Assembly: GCA_965660165.1 (NCBI GenBank)
Contig: CBFHYU010000003.1
Location: 44,649 to 108,648 of the forward strand
DNA from: WTJO01 sp965660165
Lineage (GTDB): Bacteria; Pseudomonadota; Alphaproteobacteria; Puniceispirillales; Puniceispirillaceae
Direction: 5' to 3'
DNA length: 64,000 nt
Positions 36,969-45,643 of the stretch are shown here, in pieces. The number at the start of each line of letters is the position of its first letter. Position 1 is the first letter of the stretch. A program made the position numbers and the translations under genes. A model generated the notes under the pieces. The model worked only from the letters and a program-made list of their open reading frames with translations. It was not told the origin of the DNA and did no database searches.

Positions 36969-39020
36969 ATGCGCAGAATGCCCTTAAAAATTACTGTACA
37001 AAAGATACGTTGCTTAGCTATTGCGCTAATGGCGTTTTGGGGGATGGTTATGCCTGCCTCTGCCCAGATATCGCTTGCGGGCCAGGATGATAACATCCCT
37101 GTTCGGCTATCGCTTATTTCGGCAATTTCGGCCACTGGCAAAGGGAGTTCAATTCCGCTTGGGCTGAAAGCAGAGCTAGATGATGGCTGGAAAATTTACT
37201 GGCGCAGTCCAGGAGATGCTGGTCTGCCGCCTGTTATCACCCTTGAAGATGGCCAGCCTTACCAGCTTGAGCTAGCCTTTCCTGTGCCAAAGCGATTTTC
37301 CCTGTTTGATATTGATAGTTTTGGATATGCAGATGAGGTGATATTCCCAATCATATTATCTGGCCATAATGCTGGCGAGGCGCTTGAGCTTCGTGGCACG
37401 GCCGAAGGTCTGGTCTGTTCAGATATCTGTATCCCCTTTTCGGCGCCGATTGAGATATATCTGCCCTCTGGCACAGCTCAGCCTAGCGATCATGCCCAGT
37501 CACTTGCCAAAGCTATCAGCCTTGTGCCGAAACGCCAATCATCTGTTTTGAAACTTGGCTGGCAACAGGGCAAGCTTGTGCTTGGTGCAGATTCATTTGG
37601 CGCAAGCCTAGAGGGCAGGCTAGAGGATGTGTTTGTTGAAACAGGCCTGTCAGGGGTAAGTTTTGGGGCGCCAGCGCAGGATGGTAATAGCTATCTGATA
37701 GAGGTTACAGGTACCGATTATGCAACATTAGCAACAAGCCAGATCACGCTCACCCTTGTCACCAATGCCAGTTTTGCTGAATTTGGTGCAGAGATATTTA
37801 CCTCCTCTGATCAGGAAAATAGCAATAGCTCATTATTTTGGATGCTGATTATCAGCTTTTTCGGCGGGCTTATTCTTAATGTGATGCCATGTGTATTGCC
37901 AGTATTGATGTTGAAGCTAAATAGCATCATCTCGGCACAATCAGCGCCATCTGCGATGATCAGGCTAAGGCTTCTTTCAGGGGCAGGCGGGATTATCGTA
38001 AGCTTTTTTATACTTGGCTGTATTTTTGTCTTATTATCTGTTTCAGGCCGTCAGCTTGGCTGGGGTATTCAGTTCCAGAATCCTGTTTTTCTAAGCGTGA
38101 TGGCGGTTGTGATTACACTATTTGCACTCAGCTTGTTTGATAGAATCTCGCTACCAATCCCGCAATTTCTGCACCGCCAAGTGGCAGTGCGCTCAACCCT
38201 ATTACAGGATTTTATGTCAGGATTTCTGGCAACAGCGCTGGCAACACCCTGTTCAGCCCCTTTGGTGGGAACCGCGATTAGCTTTGCCTTTACCTCACCG
38301 CCTATCATGTTGATGTCAGTCTTGATGATGATGGGGTTTGGGCTCGCTAGCCCGTGGCTGTTGGGCGCGTTATTTCCTGTTCTGATTAAGACGCTGCCCC
38401 GTCCAGGACGCTGGATGAATAGCGTGAAAATGGCGATGGGATTTGGGCTTGTGGGAACTGTTTTCTGGCTAATCTGGCTGATATATTTGCAGACAGGCAA
38501 TGTTACAAGCCTGATGCTGGTGCTTTTGTTGTTGGGGGTATGTGCTAGCCTGTATTTCCGCCAACGATTGCTGGTTGTGGTCTGTGTGGTATCTGCTGTG
38601 ATAGTACCTTCTGCAATCGCGCCTTACTTCTCATCTGCTGGTTCTGAATGGCAGGGTGAGGTGAACAGCCGATATGCGCCCTTCTCACAGCCAAGATTGT
38701 CACAGGCGTTAGCATCAGATCAGATTGTGTTTGTTGATGTTACGGCCGAATGGTGTATTACCTGCAAGGTAAATAAAAAGCTAGTGCTTGATTCAGATAC
38801 GATAATTCAGGCCTTTGATAGCTATCAAGTTGAATTGATTCGTGCTGACTGGACAGTGGCCAATCCTGAAATATCAGATTTTCTGATAGCATATGACCGC
38901 TTTGGTATTCCGTTCAATATCGTCTTTGCCGCAGGGGCAACCGAATTCATTATCCTGCCAGAGCTTCTGAGCATAGATAGTGTGATTAGCGCGCTGGAAA
39001 GGCTTGCAAAACAGGGCTAA
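36969..39020 (+). CDS. DsbD/ScsB-like transmembrane thiol-disulfide reductase
   Basis: Carries reducing power from the cytoplasm to the periplasm through a three-domain relay. After a signal peptide (PASA, about residue 32) comes a periplasmic domain with Cys150 and Cys154 (CSDIC). A membrane domain of about eight helices follows, with Cys308 (NVMPCVLP) and Cys428 (ATPCSAP). The C-terminal thioredoxin-like domain has Cys596 and Cys599 (AEWCITC). All six relay cysteines are present, so it should be functional. The N-terminal domain resembles ScsB (copper-tolerance) more than classical DsbD. 683 aa. It precedes a peroxiredoxin gene by 54 bp; a shared antioxidant role is possible. Confidence 0.87.
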   Translation: MRRMPLKITVQKIRCLAIALMAFWGMVMPASAQISLAGQDDNIPVRLSLISAISATGKGSSIPLGLKAELDDGWKIYWRSPGDAGLPPVITLEDGQPYQLELAFPVPKRFSLFDIDSFGYADEVIFPIILSGHNAGEALELRGTAEGLVCSDICIPFSAPIEIYLPSGTAQPSDHAQSLAKAISLVPKRQSSVLKLGWQQGKLVLGADSFGASLEGRLEDVFVETGLSGVSFGAPAQDGNSYLIEVTGTDYATLATSQITLTLVTNASFAEFGAEIFTSSDQENSNSSLFWMLIISFFGGLILNVMPCVLPVLMLKLNSIISAQSAPSAMIRLRLLSGAGGIIVSFFILGCIFVLLSVSGRQLGWGIQFQNPVFLSVMAVVITLFALSLFDRISLPIPQFLHRQVAVRSTLLQDFMSGFLATALATPCSAPLVGTAISFAFTSPPIMLMSVLMMMGFGLASPWLLGALFPVLIKTLPRPGRWMNSVKMAMGFGLVGTVFWLIWLIYLQTGNVTSLMLVLLLLGVCASLYFRQRLLVVVCVVSAVIVPSAIAPYFSSAGSEWQGEVNSRYAPFSQPRLSQALASDQIVFVDVTAEWCITCKVNKKLVLDSDTIIQAFDSYQVELIRADWTVANPEISDFLIAYDRFGIPFNIVFAAGATEFIILPELLSIDSVISALERLAKQG

Positions 39021-39074
39021 TGCGATATAAGCCATCTATCTAAACAGATTTCTTATGAATAAAGGGGTATTAAC

Positions 39075-39554
39075 ATGACATTAACTGCTGGTGCACAGAT
39101 ACCTGATGTCACAGTCCATATCAAAACTGAAGATGGTATCGAGGCCATTCAGACTGCTGATTATTTTGCCAATGCCAGATGCGTGATGTTTGTGGTACCA
39201 GGGGCATTTACGCCGACCTGTTCTGCACGGCATTTGCCAGGATTTATTGAGCATATTGAAAAGCTAAAGGCAGGCGGGGTAGATAAAATTGCCTGTCTGG
39301 CGGTAAATGATGCCCATGTGATGAAAGCATGGGGAGATGCATCAGGTGCTACTGGTAACATCGACATGATTGCAGATAGCACAGCCAGCTTTGCCGAAGC
39401 TATGGGGATTGCGGTAGATATGGGGCCTGTTATGGGGTATCGTGCTGGACGTTGCGCCTTTATTGCGGAAAATGGCGTGATTAGCAAAATCTTTATTGAA
39501 GAGCCTGGCGCCTTTGATGTGTCAAGCGCAGAGCATATCTTATCTGAGCTTTAA
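39075..39554 (+). CDS. Peroxiredoxin (Prx5 type)
   Basis: Thiol peroxidase reducing hydrogen and alkyl peroxides. The peroxidatic Cys is in VPGAFTPTCSARHLPGF (about residue 49), a Prx5-type signature. WGDASGATGNIDMIADSTASFAEAMG (about 86-111) is also typical. 159 aa is normal. No fused glutaredoxin domain is present. The stop shares the palindrome TTAA with convergent rnhA (39551-39554). A Prx next to rnhA-thrB-ispH is common in alphaproteobacteria. Confidence 0.92.
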   Translation: MTLTAGAQIPDVTVHIKTEDGIEAIQTADYFANARCVMFVVPGAFTPTCSARHLPGFIEHIEKLKAGGVDKIACLAVNDAHVMKAWGDASGATGNIDMIADSTASFAEAMGIAVDMGPVMGYRAGRCAFIAENGVISKIFIEEPGAFDVSSAEHILSEL

Positions 39555-40018
39555 TCAAGCTGAGTTAAGGTGATTTGCCGCCGGCTAGCTTCATCACTGG
39601 CTAGCTGGTCGCATCGTTCATTCTCAACATGCCCTGCATGGCCTTTCACCCATTGCCAGCTAGCTTTATGGGCGGTAAGGGCGGCATCAAGACGCTGCCA
39701 TAATTCAACATTCTTGACAGGTTTTTTTGCGGCGGTCTTCCAGCCATTACGTTTCCAGCCAGCTAGCCATTGCTGGATTCCATCCATCACATAGCGGCTA
39801 TCTGTTACGATTTGTACTTGGGTGGGACGGTTAAGCGCTTCCAGCCCTGAGATCACGGCCATCAATTCCATCTGGTTATTGGTGGTGTCATCTAGCCCGC
39901 CGACCAGCTCTTTCTCATGCGCACCATATCGCAGAATTGCCGCCCAACCACCAGGTCCAGGATTGCCAAGACAAGCGCCATCAGTAAACAGCATAACCGA
40001 AGGAAGGGGCGCTGTCAT
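39551..40018 (-). CDS. rnhA: Ribonuclease HI
   Basis: Cleaves RNA in RNA-DNA hybrids. All four catalytic acids are visible: Asp in LFTDGACLGNPGPGGW, Glu in NNQMELMAVISGLEAL, Asp in IVTDSRYVMDGIQQW, and the late Asp in ENERCDQLASDEA. The basic-protrusion loop (GWKRNGWKTAAKKPVKN) is present, as in E. coli RNase HI. 155 aa. Last gene of ispH-thrB-rnhA. Confidence 0.96.
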   Translation of the reverse strand: MTAPLPSVMLFTDGACLGNPGPGGWAAILRYGAHEKELVGGLDDTTNNQMELMAVISGLEALNRPTQVQIVTDSRYVMDGIQQWLAGWKRNGWKTAAKKPVKNVELWQRLDAALTAHKASWQWVKGHAGHVENERCDQLASDEASRRQITLTQLD

Positions 40019-40021
40019 AAT

Positions 40022-40984
40022 CTACCAGATACCATAGGCTTGCGGGCTTTGCGCTTTTTCATGGATGCGCAATTTTTGCCAATATTCAAGGGGGTTGAGT
40101 GGTTTAACAAGGGCATCTTTTGGGGTGTGTATCCAATCATAAAGGCGGGTCAGGAAAAACCGCATAGCTGCACCTGAACATAAGATGGATAATGCCTCTA
40201 TTTCTTCTGGCTGTAAGGGTCTACCTGTCTGATAGCCTTTGATAAGGGCTGTAGATTTGGTGATATTAAAACTGCCATCTGAATCAAAGCACCAGCTATT
40301 CAGACATACCGCCAGATCATAAGCATACAGATCATTACACGCAAAATAGAAATCAATCACCCCTGTTAGCTGGTCACCCACAAATAATACATTATTGGGA
40401 AATAAATCTGCATGAATAGCCCCTGAAGGCAGGCCAGATGGCCATTTTGCGAGTATGTCTGACAGCTTGGCTTGTGCTGTTTGTATTAAATGCGCTGGCA
40501 TATCTTCAGGCGTTCTGCCAATAGATTGCAATAATGCTGGCCAATCATCAGGCCCTAGCGCATTTTTGCGCGTTAGCGGAAAATCAGCAGATAGCAGATG
40601 AAATTGTGCTAGCGTCTGACCTAGCGCAAAACATTGTTTTGGATTAGGGAAGCGTTTTGAGGTTCCATTCAGAAAGCTTACCATCGCAGCAGGCCTATCT
40701 GATAGCTGTTGTAAGATGCTACCATCCTTATCTGCAATCGGGACAGGGCATTGCAGACCTGCGGCTGATAGATGCTGCATCAGGCCAATAAAATAGGGTA
40801 GTTCATCTTCATTAACGCGCTTTTCATACAGCGTTAGAATATAATTTTCTGCATCTGTGCGAAGCAGATAATTGGAATTTTCAACACCTTCTGCAATACC
40901 AGCCATGCTTAGCAATGTGCCTATTTCATAGCGTGCCAAAAACTGCTCAAGCGCGGTATCGTCAATTTGGGTATAAACAGCCAT
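40022..40984 (-). CDS. thrB: Homoserine kinase (ThrB, APH-fold type)
   Basis: Phosphorylates homoserine for threonine synthesis. This is the choline/aminoglycoside-kinase-fold form rather than the GHMP form of E. coli. AIHADLFPNNVLFVGDQLTGVIDFYFACND (about residues 194-223) holds the catalytic HxDLxxxN and the metal-binding Asp of VIDF. It opens MAVYTQIDDTALEQFLARY, usual for this family. 320 aa. It starts one base after the ispH stop and ends three bases before rnhA. Confidence 0.94.
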   Translation of the reverse strand: MAVYTQIDDTALEQFLARYEIGTLLSMAGIAEGVENSNYLLRTDAENYILTLYEKRVNEDELPYFIGLMQHLSAAGLQCPVPIADKDGSILQQLSDRPAAMVSFLNGTSKRFPNPKQCFALGQTLAQFHLLSADFPLTRKNALGPDDWPALLQSIGRTPEDMPAHLIQTAQAKLSDILAKWPSGLPSGAIHADLFPNNVLFVGDQLTGVIDFYFACNDLYAYDLAVCLNSWCFDSDGSFNITKSTALIKGYQTGRPLQPEEIEALSILCSGAAMRFFLTRLYDWIHTPKDALVKPLNPLEYWQKLRIHEKAQSPQAYGIW

Positions 40985-41965
40985 CTAGGTCTCGTCAGCC
41001 TGTCTAAGAATGGCAGGCAGTTTGAAATGCATGGTTTCTTCAACTAGATTATGATGGTCAATGCGTATCTGATAGCTGTTGCTGATTTCTTCAAGCACTT
41101 CTTCAACCAGAATTTCAGGCGCAGATGCACCTGCTGAAAGCGCAATCCTGTTTGCCTTGCCAATCATCTCCATATCAAGCTCTGATGAATCTGCAATTAG
41201 CATGGCTTGAGGCGCGCCTGCTCTCAGCGCTGTTTCAACAAGGCGCTTTGAATTTGATGAATTTTGTGCCCCAATAACCAAAAACAGATCACACTCTTTT
41301 GCCATTGCCTTAACCGCATTTTGCCGATTGGTTGTGGCATAGCAGATATCTTCTCCACGTGGCCCTGTTATCTCAGGGAAGCGATGTTGCAAAATGGTGA
41401 TAATTTCGGCTGTTTCATCTGTAGATAGAGTTGTTTGGGTTGCAAAGGCAAGGGCAACATCTTCGGGCGGCATAATAGTTCTGGCATCATCTGTTGTTTC
41501 GACAAGGCTGATACTGCCGTCTGGCACTTGGCCCATCGTGCCAATAACCTCAGGATGGCCAGCATGGCCTATTAGCAGAATATGCTTGTTATGTTTAACA
41601 TGCCGTGCGGCTTCATTATGGACTTTGGTAACAAGCGGACAGGTTGCATCAATTGCTATCATATTCAGCGCATCAGCACGTTCTTGAACTGATTTCGCTA
41701 CACCATGCGCTGAAAACACAACAGGCGCGCCTTTTGGCACATCATCTAGCTCTTTGACAAAAATAACACCTTTTGCAGCAAGGTCATCTACAACCCGCTT
41801 ATTATGGACAATTTCATGTCTGACATAGACAGGTGCGCCAAATTTATCTACCGCGCTTTCTACAATTTTGACAGCTCTTTCAACGCCCGCGCAAAACCCT
41901 CTTGGTGCGGCCAAAATGACTGTTTTGATATCGCTCTGTAATTCTTGCACGGTGTCACTCGCCAT
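40985..41965 (-). CDS. ispH: 4-hydroxy-3-methylbut-2-enyl diphosphate reductase
   Basis: Last step of the MEP isoprenoid pathway, an iron-sulfur enzyme releasing IPP and DMAPP. The three cluster cysteines are seen in LAAPRGFCAGVERAV, DATCPLVTKVH and EDICYATTNRQ. I place the start at 41965 (MASDTVQEL), as an earlier ATG at 41998 adds a hydrophobic stub without family support. About 326 aa. First gene of the ispH-thrB-rnhA operon; divergent from the lipoprotein gene at 42069. Confidence 0.95.
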   Translation of the reverse strand: MASDTVQELQSDIKTVILAAPRGFCAGVERAVKIVESAVDKFGAPVYVRHEIVHNKRVVDDLAAKGVIFVKELDDVPKGAPVVFSAHGVAKSVQERADALNMIAIDATCPLVTKVHNEAARHVKHNKHILLIGHAGHPEVIGTMGQVPDGSISLVETTDDARTIMPPEDVALAFATQTTLSTDETAEIITILQHRFPEITGPRGEDICYATTNRQNAVKAMAKECDLFLVIGAQNSSNSKRLVETALRAGAPQAMLIADSSELDMEMIGKANRIALSAGASAPEILVEEVLEEISNSYQIRIDHHNLVEETMHFKLPAILRQADET

Positions 41966-42068
41966 TATTGCTATGATGTTAAGTTGTAGCAGAAGCAACT
42001 AAAGACTGCTATAACATCCTATAAATAGGGTCTTTTACCTGAATATCACGTTCAACTACAGGAAAATT

Positions 42069-42566
42069 ATGATGGGACGCTATCCCCTTTCCACAGTGAA
42101 GATGAGTATTATTGCGATTGCTGGTTTGTCTTTTATGACTGGTTGCGCTAGCCTTCGGCCTGACTGGCAGGATTGTAGCAAGCTTTTATCTGCGCCAAAA
42201 GAGGGCATGCGTGCAGATGTGATGACGATTGACGGAGATATACAGCAGGCTGTTGAGGTGCGCTTAAATGGCGTGTCGGCACAATGCCATACTAAGAATA
42301 ACATCATCCATATGAATGTAAGTGCTGGGCTGAAACTAAAACGTCAGCTTAATGAAGGGAATGAGCCTGCCCGTGTTCAGGTACCATTTTTGATTTCGTT
42401 AATCGATGATGGCAATACCCCTTATGATGCAAAAAGTAATGCGTTCAAAATGGCATTCCCAAAGAATGTAGATACGCTATATCCCGTTTCAGAATTTGAT
42501 CTTAAACTAGCTGAGGGCGCACGTGCGGTTATTGCCCTGACCCCTAAGCCAGTCGAACTTAAATAG
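42069..42566 (+). CDS. Uncharacterised lipoprotein
   Basis: A 165-aa protein I do not recognise. The N-terminus has a short charged region, a hydrophobic stretch and the lipobox FMTGC (Cys26), so it should be lipidated and processed by LspA. The residue after the Cys is Ala, not Asp, so outer-membrane sorting is expected. The mature part has two further cysteines (Cys36, Cys74), possibly a disulfide, and a beta-rich look. It is monocistronic, preceded by AGGAAAATT, and convergent with the ATP synthase operon. Confidence 0.7.
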   Translation: MMGRYPLSTVKMSIIAIAGLSFMTGCASLRPDWQDCSKLLSAPKEGMRADVMTIDGDIQQAVEVRLNGVSAQCHTKNNIIHMNVSAGLKLKRQLNEGNEPARVQVPFLISLIDDGNTPYDAKSNAFKMAFPKNVDTLYPVSEFDLKLAEGARAVIALTPKPVELK

Positions 42567-42582
42567 CCCCACTCAGCGGATA

Positions 42583-42616
42583 TAAAAAAGCCACCTTCTG
42601 AAATAGAAGATGGCTT
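42583..42616 (-). terminator. Rho-independent terminator of the atp F0 operon
   Basis: On the minus strand an inverted repeat AAGCCATCTTCT / AGAAGGTGGCTT (one G-U wobble, 5-base loop) is followed by six T (42583-42588). It lies 30 bp past the atpF stop. The same stem could slow plus-strand transcripts from the lipoprotein gene, but no T-run follows on that side. Confidence 0.85.
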
Positions 42617-42645
42617 AATATGCCGTTGTCATGTCACAAACTATC

Positions 42646-43125
42646 TTATTTGCTTGCCGCAATTTGTTTGGCTGAGTCTTCTACCAACGATAATGACGCT
42701 TTTGTATCTAACTTATCTGTGATGACTTGTTTGGCAGCACTGATAGCAAGCTCTGATGCTTTTTGGCGCAATTCTGCAACCAATGCATTCTCAGCGGCAG
42801 TAATCTTTGCTTTTGCCTGAGCTTCACGGCGTGCAATAGTTTCTTCCGCACGTGTGGCGGCGTTCTCACGGATACGCTCAGCGGCTGCTTTTGCATTTGC
42901 CAAAATGGTCTGCGCTTCTTTCTCAGCTTCTGCTTTCAGCGCTTTGAAGGTGTCTAGCTCGGCTTTTGCTTCTTCGTTTAGCTTGCGCGCTTCATCAAGC
43001 TCTGCCTTGATTTTCTCGCTACGGCTGTCAAGCATTGAGCCTAATGCGGCCGAAGCCTGTTTCCATGCCAGCACAACAAAGATAAGGAATCCTAATGCAA
43101 CCCATGCGCCTTCATCAAATTGCAT
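42646..43125 (-). CDS. atpF: ATP synthase F0 subunit b
   Basis: Stator subunit: one N-terminal membrane helix (about residues 8-24) and a long, Ala/Glu/Lys-rich coiled coil reaching to F1. I start at 43125 (MQFDEGAWVALGF), where GGAGG sits seven bases upstream, although the frame opens at 43179 inside the preceding gene. Start and stop of the two b-type genes nearly touch (atpF' stops at 43127). 159 aa. The last gene before the operon terminator. Confidence 0.93.
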   Translation of the reverse strand: MQFDEGAWVALGFLIFVVLAWKQASAALGSMLDSRSEKIKAELDEARKLNEEAKAELDTFKALKAEAEKEAQTILANAKAAAERIRENAATRAEETIARREAQAKAKITAAENALVAELRQKASELAISAAKQVITDKLDTKASLSLVEDSAKQIAASK

Positions 43126-43126
43126 A

Positions 43127-43720
43127 TTAAGCCTCCTTCGCCAGAAGTTTTGCTGCTGCCGATACAGATTTTTTAGCATCAGCAGATGTTAATTTCATAC
43201 CCGTGATCTGAGCAACAACGTCAATGGTTGCAGATTGAGCGGCCTCATGTAAGCTTGCAAGCGCTTCTTCGCGCGCAGAGGCCAGCTTTGTTTCTGCTGT
43301 TTTGACTTTCTTTGCCAGCTTGGCAGCCAAATCAGCTTCTGTCTTGTCAGATTCAGCTTTTGCAGACGCAACCGCTTCACGCGCCGCTTCAGCCGCTTTA
43401 TTGCGTGCATCTTCCAATTCAGCCTCATATTCAGCTTTCATGGCCTTTGCTTGAGAATCTGCTTGCTTAGCAGCTTCGATATCTGCGCTGATGCGCTCGC
43501 GCCTGTCATCAAGAACAGTGCTGATTTTAGGCACAACAATGCGCCACATTAACACATAACCGATGATAAAGGTCACGACTAGCCAGAATATCTGGGTGGG
43601 CCATGTTGTAAAATCTAGCTGTGGAAGACCACCGCTATCACCAGCCGCCATAGCAGGGCTAGCTGTGCCGAACAGCGCAATCAGGCCTACGATGGATTTG
43701 TGCGAAAATATCATCTTCAT
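43127..43720 (-). CDS. atpF': ATP synthase F0 subunit b'
   Basis: Second, divergent b-type stator subunit found in photosynthetic bacteria and alphaproteobacteria. It has an N-terminal signal-like hydrophobic segment (SIVGLIALFGTASPAMAAG, about residues 9-27), a conserved region PQLDFTTWPTQIFWLVVTF with the membrane helix, then a long alanine-rich coiled coil. Start chosen at 43720 because GAGGAG lies about nine bases upstream. b and b' form a heterodimer in these enzymes. Confidence 0.9.
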   Translation of the reverse strand: MKMIFSHKSIVGLIALFGTASPAMAAGDSGGLPQLDFTTWPTQIFWLVVTFIIGYVLMWRIVVPKISTVLDDRRERISADIEAAKQADSQAKAMKAEYEAELEDARNKAAEAAREAVASAKAESDKTEADLAAKLAKKVKTAETKLASAREEALASLHEAAQSATIDVVAQITGMKLTSADAKKSVSAAAKLLAKEA

Positions 43721-43875
43721 CTTGTTTCGGCTCCTCGACATTTAATCTTGCGGTTATCTTGCCTGTTATAGGCAAATCTAGCGCAAAGATTCTGTCAAAA
43801 ACAGCATGTTACTCTTAATGCTTGCCCGTGTCATCGACCAACAGTGACCTGCGTTTCGCGCCTGCGGCAATATCT

Positions 43876-43903
43876 GACAGATCATACAATGGTACGATCT
43901 GCC
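43876..43903 (-). promoter_or_regulatory. Hairpin between atpE and atpF'
   Basis: On the minus-strand RNA, GGCAGAUCGUA pairs with UAUGAUCUGUC (11 bp with two G-U pairs) around a CCAUUG loop. It sits 35 bp after the atpE stop within an unusually long 217-bp gap (43721-43937) for this compact operon. No T-run follows, so it is more likely an mRNA-processing or stability element, or partial attenuator, than a full terminator. Subunit c is needed in about ten or more copies per enzyme, so such an element would make sense, but this is inference. Confidence 0.5.
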
Positions 43904-43937
43904 CGAAAGTAAGTGTTATGCTAGCTGTGTAACTATC

Positions 43938-44165
43938 TTACAGCGCAAATAGCATCAACAAAGCGATAACAAGCGCGAATAGCGCAATCGCTTCTGTCAG
44001 GGCAAATCCCAGAATACCAATGCCAAACACATTGTCACGTGCAGCAGGGTTACGAGCAATTGATGATACCAATGCTGAGAAGATATTTCCGATACCTACG
44101 CCCACACCAGCAAGTGCAACAACAGCAATACCAGCACCGATCATTTTTGCAGCTTCAACGTCCAT
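43938..44165 (-). CDS. atpE: ATP synthase F0 subunit c
   Basis: Two-helix hairpin forming the rotor ring. Helix 1 is glycine-rich (GAGIAVVALAGVGVGIGNIF, about residues 11-30), the polar loop has ARNPAARDN, and helix 2 carries the proton-binding Glu in LTEAIALFALVIALL (about residue 57). 75 aa is normal for alphaproteobacteria. There is no sign of the Na+-type ligand set. Confidence 0.96.
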   Translation of the reverse strand: MDVEAAKMIGAGIAVVALAGVGVGIGNIFSALVSSIARNPAARDNVFGIGILGFALTEAIALFALVIALLMLFAL

Positions 44166-44274
44166 CTCATTATCCTTCCATTGTGTTTCGAGAATTCAGT
44201 TCACATTATTTTGATAAGACTATCTGTCTGTGATCAAAAACCTTTAATTTGCGAGTTTGCACTTCGCGGTTACG

Positions 44275-45018
44275 CTAGTGCAGGTGTATCGCGTCATTCA
44301 AATACATACAAGTCAAAATTGTGAAAACATAGGCTTGCAGACATGCAACCAACACTTCAAGTCCAGTAAGTCCTATGATAGCCACAAGGGGCAAGATTGA
44401 GCCAGCTACAAACACACCGCCAGCCCCTGCAATCATCACTGCCAGACCCCCAAATACTTTCAGCATTGTGTGACCTGCCAGCATATTTGCAAATAATCTG
44501 ACAGACAGGCTAACGGGTCTGATGAAATAGGAAATCACTTCAATCACAAAAATCAGTGGCAGCAACGCTTTTGGTGCGCCAGAGGGGATAAAGAAACTGA
44601 AGAAATGGAAGCCATGTTTCACTACGGCGATGATTGTCACGCCAATAAAAATAAATAGCGCGATTGCAAATGTCACAACAATCTGTGATGTCACAGTATA
44701 GCTATATGGGATAAGCCCAAGCAAATTGGAAAACAAGATAAACATGAATAAGGTGAAGATAAACGGGAAATAAGGACGCCCCTCATTGCCCACATTAGAG
44801 CGCACCATTTCTGCGACAAATTCATACATCATTTCGGCAAGGCCTTGCATGCGGCCAGGCACAATCGATGCAGGGCGCATAGCAAATACCAAAAACCCGC
44901 AACTTACGGCGATGGACAGCACCATGAATAAGGCCGAATTTGTAAAGGAAATGTCATATCCAAACAGGTTCAGCGCAAACAGAACCTTGATGGTAAATTG
45001 TTCTACCGGTGAATGCAC
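44275..45018 (-). CDS. atpB: ATP synthase F0 subunit a
   Basis: Membrane stator subunit that forms the proton half-channels. The essential Arg is in SLSVRLFANMLAGHTMLKVF (about residue 176). Five to six helices are visible, and the opening HSPVEQFTIK is family-typical. 247 aa. It starts one base before the atpI stop; a 109-bp gap separates it from atpE. Confidence 0.96.
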   Translation of the reverse strand: MHSPVEQFTIKVLFALNLFGYDISFTNSALFMVLSIAVSCGFLVFAMRPASIVPGRMQGLAEMMYEFVAEMVRSNVGNEGRPYFPFIFTLFMFILFSNLLGLIPYSYTVTSQIVVTFAIALFIFIGVTIIAVVKHGFHFFSFFIPSGAPKALLPLIFVIEVISYFIRPVSLSVRLFANMLAGHTMLKVFGGLAVMIAGAGGVFVAGSILPLVAIIGLTGLEVLVACLQAYVFTILTCMYLNDAIHLH

Positions 45019-45405
45019 CTAACTCTCTCCTTTGTTCTGTTCAGCCTGTTCTGAGGTGTTACCAGAATCATGCTCATCAAAATACCCTGCGGCCATACCT
45101 TTGCCATTTAGCGCCCTCCAAACATTAAACATGCCTGCAACTGCGCCAACAAAAAACAGCACCACCAAGAAAAGCGGTGTTGTATCTAGCCATTTATCAA
45201 CCCAAAAGCCAATAAATGCCCCAACCACCAACCCAGAGACAAGCTCAGTTGTCACACGGCCAGCCAATGCAAACCCGTTCTTAGGCACTCCCATCTTGCT
45301 GTTAGACACAGCAGAAGCGCTATGATCGGCCTCCCATCTGGCAATGCGCTCAGACAGAGACGATGCGTGCGGCTGTTCTGGACGGTTATTCTCACCGGCG
45401 CTCAT
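45019..45405 (-). CDS. atpI: AtpI/AtpZ-type ATP synthase accessory protein
   Basis: Small membrane protein at the head of the F0 operon, thought to help assemble the c-ring. Two helices are visible (about residues 53-72, LVSGLVVGAFIGFWVDKWL, and 77-98), matching the AtpZ/AtpI pattern, after a polar 45-residue N-terminus. 128 aa. First gene of atpI-atpB-atpE-atpF'-atpF. Confidence 0.88.
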   Translation of the reverse strand: MSAGENNRPEQPHASSLSERIARWEADHSASAVSNSKMGVPKNGFALAGRVTTELVSGLVVGAFIGFWVDKWLDTTPLFLVVLFFVGAVAGMFNVWRALNGKGMAAGYFDEHDSGNTSEQAEQNKGES

Positions 45406-45512
45406 AGATTATGCCCCTACGCATCTGTTTTCCATCAGCTTGATGGTTTTTTATCATTCGCACTCTAAATCCGATTTTTCGGCTAGCTAGAACAAACGCT
45501 AAAATTGGGCGT

Positions 45513-45542
45513 AACCTAGTGCGAGAAGGCCTGATTTGTCAA
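45513..45542 (-). promoter_or_regulatory. Candidate promoter of the atp F0 operon
   Basis: On the minus strand TTGACA (45537-45542) is a perfect -35 box; 18 bases on is TAGGTT (45513-45518), a 3-of-6 match to -10. Transcription would start near 45505, about 100 bases before atpI. No gene is seen in the 238-bp gap 45406-45643. Confidence 0.55.
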
Positions 45543-45643
45543 GGGATTTGCTATGCATTTTCGCGATTAGCAAGCTAGCTGTGACGAGAGGTCGCAATTT
45601 TGCAGTGCTTGGCGTTCAAAAGCCTATCTTTGAGGCCGTTTAT

